Assembly (NCBI GenBank): GCA_900313435.1
Contig: OMRF01000391.1
Span: 1 to 8,141, forward strand
DNA: 8,141 nt
Direction: 5' to 3'
Source of the DNA: an uncultured Lachnospiraceae bacterium
GTDB taxonomy: Bacteria > Bacillota > Clostridia > Lachnospirales > Lachnospiraceae
This document shows positions 6,600-8,141 of the stretch, in pieces; within the stretch, counting starts at the first letter, position 1; every line of letters starts with the position of its first letter. Both the position numbers and the translations under genes were made by a program. The notes under the pieces are model-generated. The model had not been told where the DNA came from. It worked only from the letters and a program-made list of their open reading frames with translations, and did no database searches.

Positions 6600-6624
6600 T
6601 GTTTTTTTTCGCCTAAAGAAGCCC

Positions 6625-6650
6625 CCTGCGGCAGGCTTTCCCGCCGCAGG
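6625..6650 (-). terminator. hairpin downstream of the DUF5688 gene
   Basis: CCTGCGGC (6625-6632) pairs with GCCGCAGG (6643-6650), an 8-bp GC-rich stem with a 10-base loop. It lies 12 bases past the DUF5688 stop and upstream of the next promoter, the right place for a terminator. On the minus strand it is followed by GGGCTTCTTT, only partly U-rich, and an alternative pairing of AAGCC with GGCTT would bring that U-rich part closer. It may therefore be an imperfect terminator allowing some read-through into the operon. Confidence 0.45.
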
Positions 6651-6661
6651 CATAATAAAAA

Positions 6662-7555
6662 CTAAAAAGTTATGCTGTCCGTTGAAGCATCATAGAAATA
6701 CGCGTGGTCGGAAAGCACTTCATCCGGTGAGACCGTGGTCGAGTTTACCTCACGCACCATCTCATCTATTTCCTCCCTGCATTTTGCAGTCACTTCCGGC
6801 AAAAGAAGTACCTCATGCACACTCGACGGAATGACGCAGAGCTTATCTGTGCCAAGTGTTTTCGAAGCTTTCCTAAGTTCTCCCTTGTACAATATCGTCG
6901 CCGCCCCGTAATTTTTCCTCTCGTTTGTAAGAACATAAAGAGGAGAATTGTCATAAGCTTCCAGCTCGTCCTGATCGATGATACCTATACTCTTCATTAC
7001 CTCATTCATTGGAATAAGGGTGGGCGGGAGCAGCCTTTTCATATTGGAAGCCGCTATCTCGTAAAGCTCTTCCTTTTTCTTTCCCCACTCCTCCATATGG
7101 GAGTTGTGGATAAGGATCGCTCCGAGTCCCTCTCCCTCTACTTCGAGTAAGAATGAAAATGTCACCGCAAGATCAAGATAAGGCATGAAGGGGACGTCGG
7201 AAAGAAGCTTTTCGTTCTTCTTTCTGTTTATGAGACGAAACACGATATTCTCTCGCGCCCTTTCAAACCTGGTGAAGTCCTCTGTGTCGAAGGCCTTTGT
7301 ATTCCTGTGATTATTGTATGCATCAAAGATAATGTCTATTATCTCATCAAAGGAATTCAGTCCGCTTTGAAAGGCGTCGAAAAAAGGATCCAGATAGATG
7401 GTAGGGGAAATCTGTGAGTTTGGCTCTGAGATCACAAGTCCGTCGAGCTCTCTGTCATTTGTCTTGATTATCTTTTGAATCTGAAAGGATGTGTCCTTGG
7501 GAAAACGCTTCTCAAGAGTATCGATGACGCTTCCCCGAAATTCTTCGTATGTCAT
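6662..7555 (-). CDS. DUF5688 family protein, function unknown
   Basis: This 297-residue, apparently soluble protein fits the DUF5688 family, which I associate mainly with Lachnospiraceae, often in several copies per genome. No biochemical function is known to me. Features matching the family as I remember it are: an N-terminal EEF/FRGSV helix; ELDGLVI (36-42); PTIYLDPFFDAF (51-62) followed by a helix ending IIFDAYNNHR; IVFRLINRKKNEKLL (104-118); a central beta/alpha part with GAILIHNSHMEEWG; YVLTNERKNYGAATILY (about 207-223); and VIPSSVHEVLLLPE (about 241-254). No signal peptide or membrane helix is seen. GGAGG (7562-7566) lies 6 nt before the ATG. The gene has its own promoter and a roughly 69-nt leader, and diverges from ung. 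Confidence 0.8.
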   Translation of the reverse strand: MTYEEFRGSVIDTLEKRFPKDTSFQIQKIIKTNDRELDGLVISEPNSQISPTIYLDPFFDAFQSGLNSFDEIIDIIFDAYNNHRNTKAFDTEDFTRFERARENIVFRLINRKKNEKLLSDVPFMPYLDLAVTFSFLLEVEGEGLGAILIHNSHMEEWGKKKEELYEIAASNMKRLLPPTLIPMNEVMKSIGIIDQDELEAYDNSPLYVLTNERKNYGAATILYKGELRKASKTLGTDKLCVIPSSVHEVLLLPEVTAKCREEIDEMVREVNSTTVSPDEVLSDHAYFYDASTDSITF

Positions 7556-7602
7556 GTTTTTCCTCCAAATGTAATGAAAGGAAAAACCGCAGCATACATT
7601 TT

Positions 7603-7620
7603 AAAGAGCGGGATCTCTTT
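7603..7620 (-). other. small hairpin in the DUF5688 leader
   Basis: AAAGAG (7603-7608) pairs with CTCTTT (7615-7620) around a 6-base loop. It would lie at the 5' end of the predicted DUF5688 transcript, about 4 bases from the expected start at 7624. It could protect the 5' end of the mRNA. It has no attached U-run, so it is not a terminator or attenuator by itself. Confidence 0.4.
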
Positions 7621-7630
7621 GTAGGAACGG

Positions 7631-7659
7631 ATTATATTCCTCGAAAAATGAAATTGCAA
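7631..7659 (-). promoter_or_regulatory. promoter of the DUF5688 gene
   Basis: On the minus strand, TTGCAA (7654-7659) is separated by exactly 17 bp from a perfect TATAAT (7631-7636). The predicted transcription start is near 7624, giving a leader of about 69 nt. The -35 hexamer is self-complementary and is also correctly placed for the divergent ung promoter. Confidence 0.75.
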
Positions 7660-7682
7660 GATAAAAATTTTGAAAATATAAT
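7654..7682 (+). promoter_or_regulatory. promoter of ung
   Basis: On the plus strand, TTGCAA (7654-7659) is separated by exactly 17 bp of A/T-rich sequence from a perfect TATAAT (7677-7682). The predicted start is near 7689, giving a leader of about 30 nt that contains the AGAGG ribosome site (7709-7713). The same hexamer is the -35 of the opposite promoter, and the two -10 boxes are symmetric about 7656.5. Confidence 0.75.
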
Positions 7683-7718
7683 AAGTGTCGTCAAAAGCCA
7701 AAACGAAAAGAGGTCATT

Positions 7719-8141
7719 ATGAAGGGGCTGTGGCACGAAAAACTGCAAGACGAATTCAGAGAACCTTATTACAGGGAGCTTTATATAAAAGTCAACGAAG
7801 CCTATAAAAAAGGCACCGTCTATCCGCCTCAGGATCAGGTCTTCAACGCTTTTGTCTTCACCCCCTACGAGGAGATGAAGGTCGTGATACTCGGGCAGGA
7901 TCCCTATCACGAGCCCGGACAGGCAAACGGCCTCGCCTTTTCAGTAAACCCCGGGATCCGCATTCCCGCGTCACTCCAGAACATCTATAAGGAGCTTTCG
8001 ACCGATATCGGCTGCTACATCCCAAACACGGGCGACCTCACGAAATGGGCAAAGCAGGGAGTCCTTCTTCTTAACACCTCTCTCACCGTCATGGCGCACT
8101 CGGCGGCTTCCATGTTCAATTACGGATGGGAACGCTTTACG
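7719..8141 (+). CDS. ung: uracil-DNA glycosylase, 3' end cut by the window
   Basis: The first 141 residues of a family-1 uracil-DNA glycosylase are present; the full family length is about 220-230, so the C-terminal third, including the HPSPLS loop, lies beyond the window. The enzyme removes uracil from DNA to begin base excision repair. VILGQDPYH (56-64) carries the catalytic water-activating D61. GLAFSV (71-76) contains F75, expected to stack on uracil. PASLQNIYKEL (83-93) follows, and GVLLLNTSLTV (114-124) contains N119, expected to bind uracil. In the following segment the usual Ser-His before GWE is Ser-Met (S131-M132), a mild oddity outside the catalytic residues. The start is supported by AGAGG (7709-7713) 5 nt before the ATG and by homology beginning at the normal WHEKL-type N-terminus. 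It is the only plus-strand gene supported in the window. Confidence 0.95.
   Translation, partial: MKGLWHEKLQDEFREPYYRELYIKVNEAYKKGTVYPPQDQVFNAFVFTPYEEMKVVILGQDPYHEPGQANGLAFSVNPGIRIPASLQNIYKELSTDIGCYIPNTGDLTKWAKQGVLLLNTSLTVMAHSAASMFNYGWERFT

Noticed and set aside
7632..7910. Minus-strand open frame of 92 codons
   Set aside because: It is antisense to the start of ung and crosses both divergent promoters; the ung frame has unmistakable family motifs.

Overview
The window looks like a chromosomal segment of a moderate-GC Firmicute, most likely a Lachnospiraceae member of the Butyrivibrio/Lachnospira type. The main clue is a DUF5688 protein (6662-7555, minus), a family I know mainly from that group. 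Supporting clues are purine-rich GGAGG-type ribosome binding sites, an archaeal/fungal-type aspartate-semialdehyde dehydrogenase, and the QueH rather than QueG type of epoxyqueuosine reductase. No species can be named from sequence reading alone.

Layout. Positions 1-374 hold no convincing gene but are full of inverted repeats. Small hairpins lie at 1-83. Two related GC-rich hairpins (123-151 and 344-372) bracket a nested double inverted repeat (162-339), in which conserved flanks surround exactly complementary variable 9-mers. From 6561 down to 375 on the minus strand runs a compact six-gene cluster: small membrane protein, queH, argH, asd, topB, and a left-handed beta-helix (GlmU-C-like) protein. 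Gaps or overlaps between these genes are +5, -8, +19, -1 and +4 nt, so they are very probably one operon with translational coupling. A strong-looking promoter (TTGTTT, 17 bp, TGC-TATAAT) lies so close to the first start codon that the mRNA would be nearly leaderless. Upstream, a monocistronic minus-strand DUF5688 gene is followed by a hairpin. At the right edge, ung (uracil-DNA glycosylase) begins on the plus strand and is cut by the window end.

How the genes fit together. The operon mixes tRNA modification (queH), arginine synthesis (argH), the aspartate-family branch point (asd), DNA topology (topB) and a possible sugar-nucleotide acyltransferase-like protein. It is a housekeeping mixture, not one pathway. 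The DUF5688 gene and ung diverge from a symmetric regulatory region. A self-complementary hexamer, TTGCAA at 7654-7659, sits exactly 17 bp from a perfect TATAAT on each side, so one -35 element could serve both directions.

No classical defence, mobile or CRISPR system is visible. The most unusual items are the nested repeat with matched variable arms, the shared-35 divergent promoter and the near-leaderless operon start.
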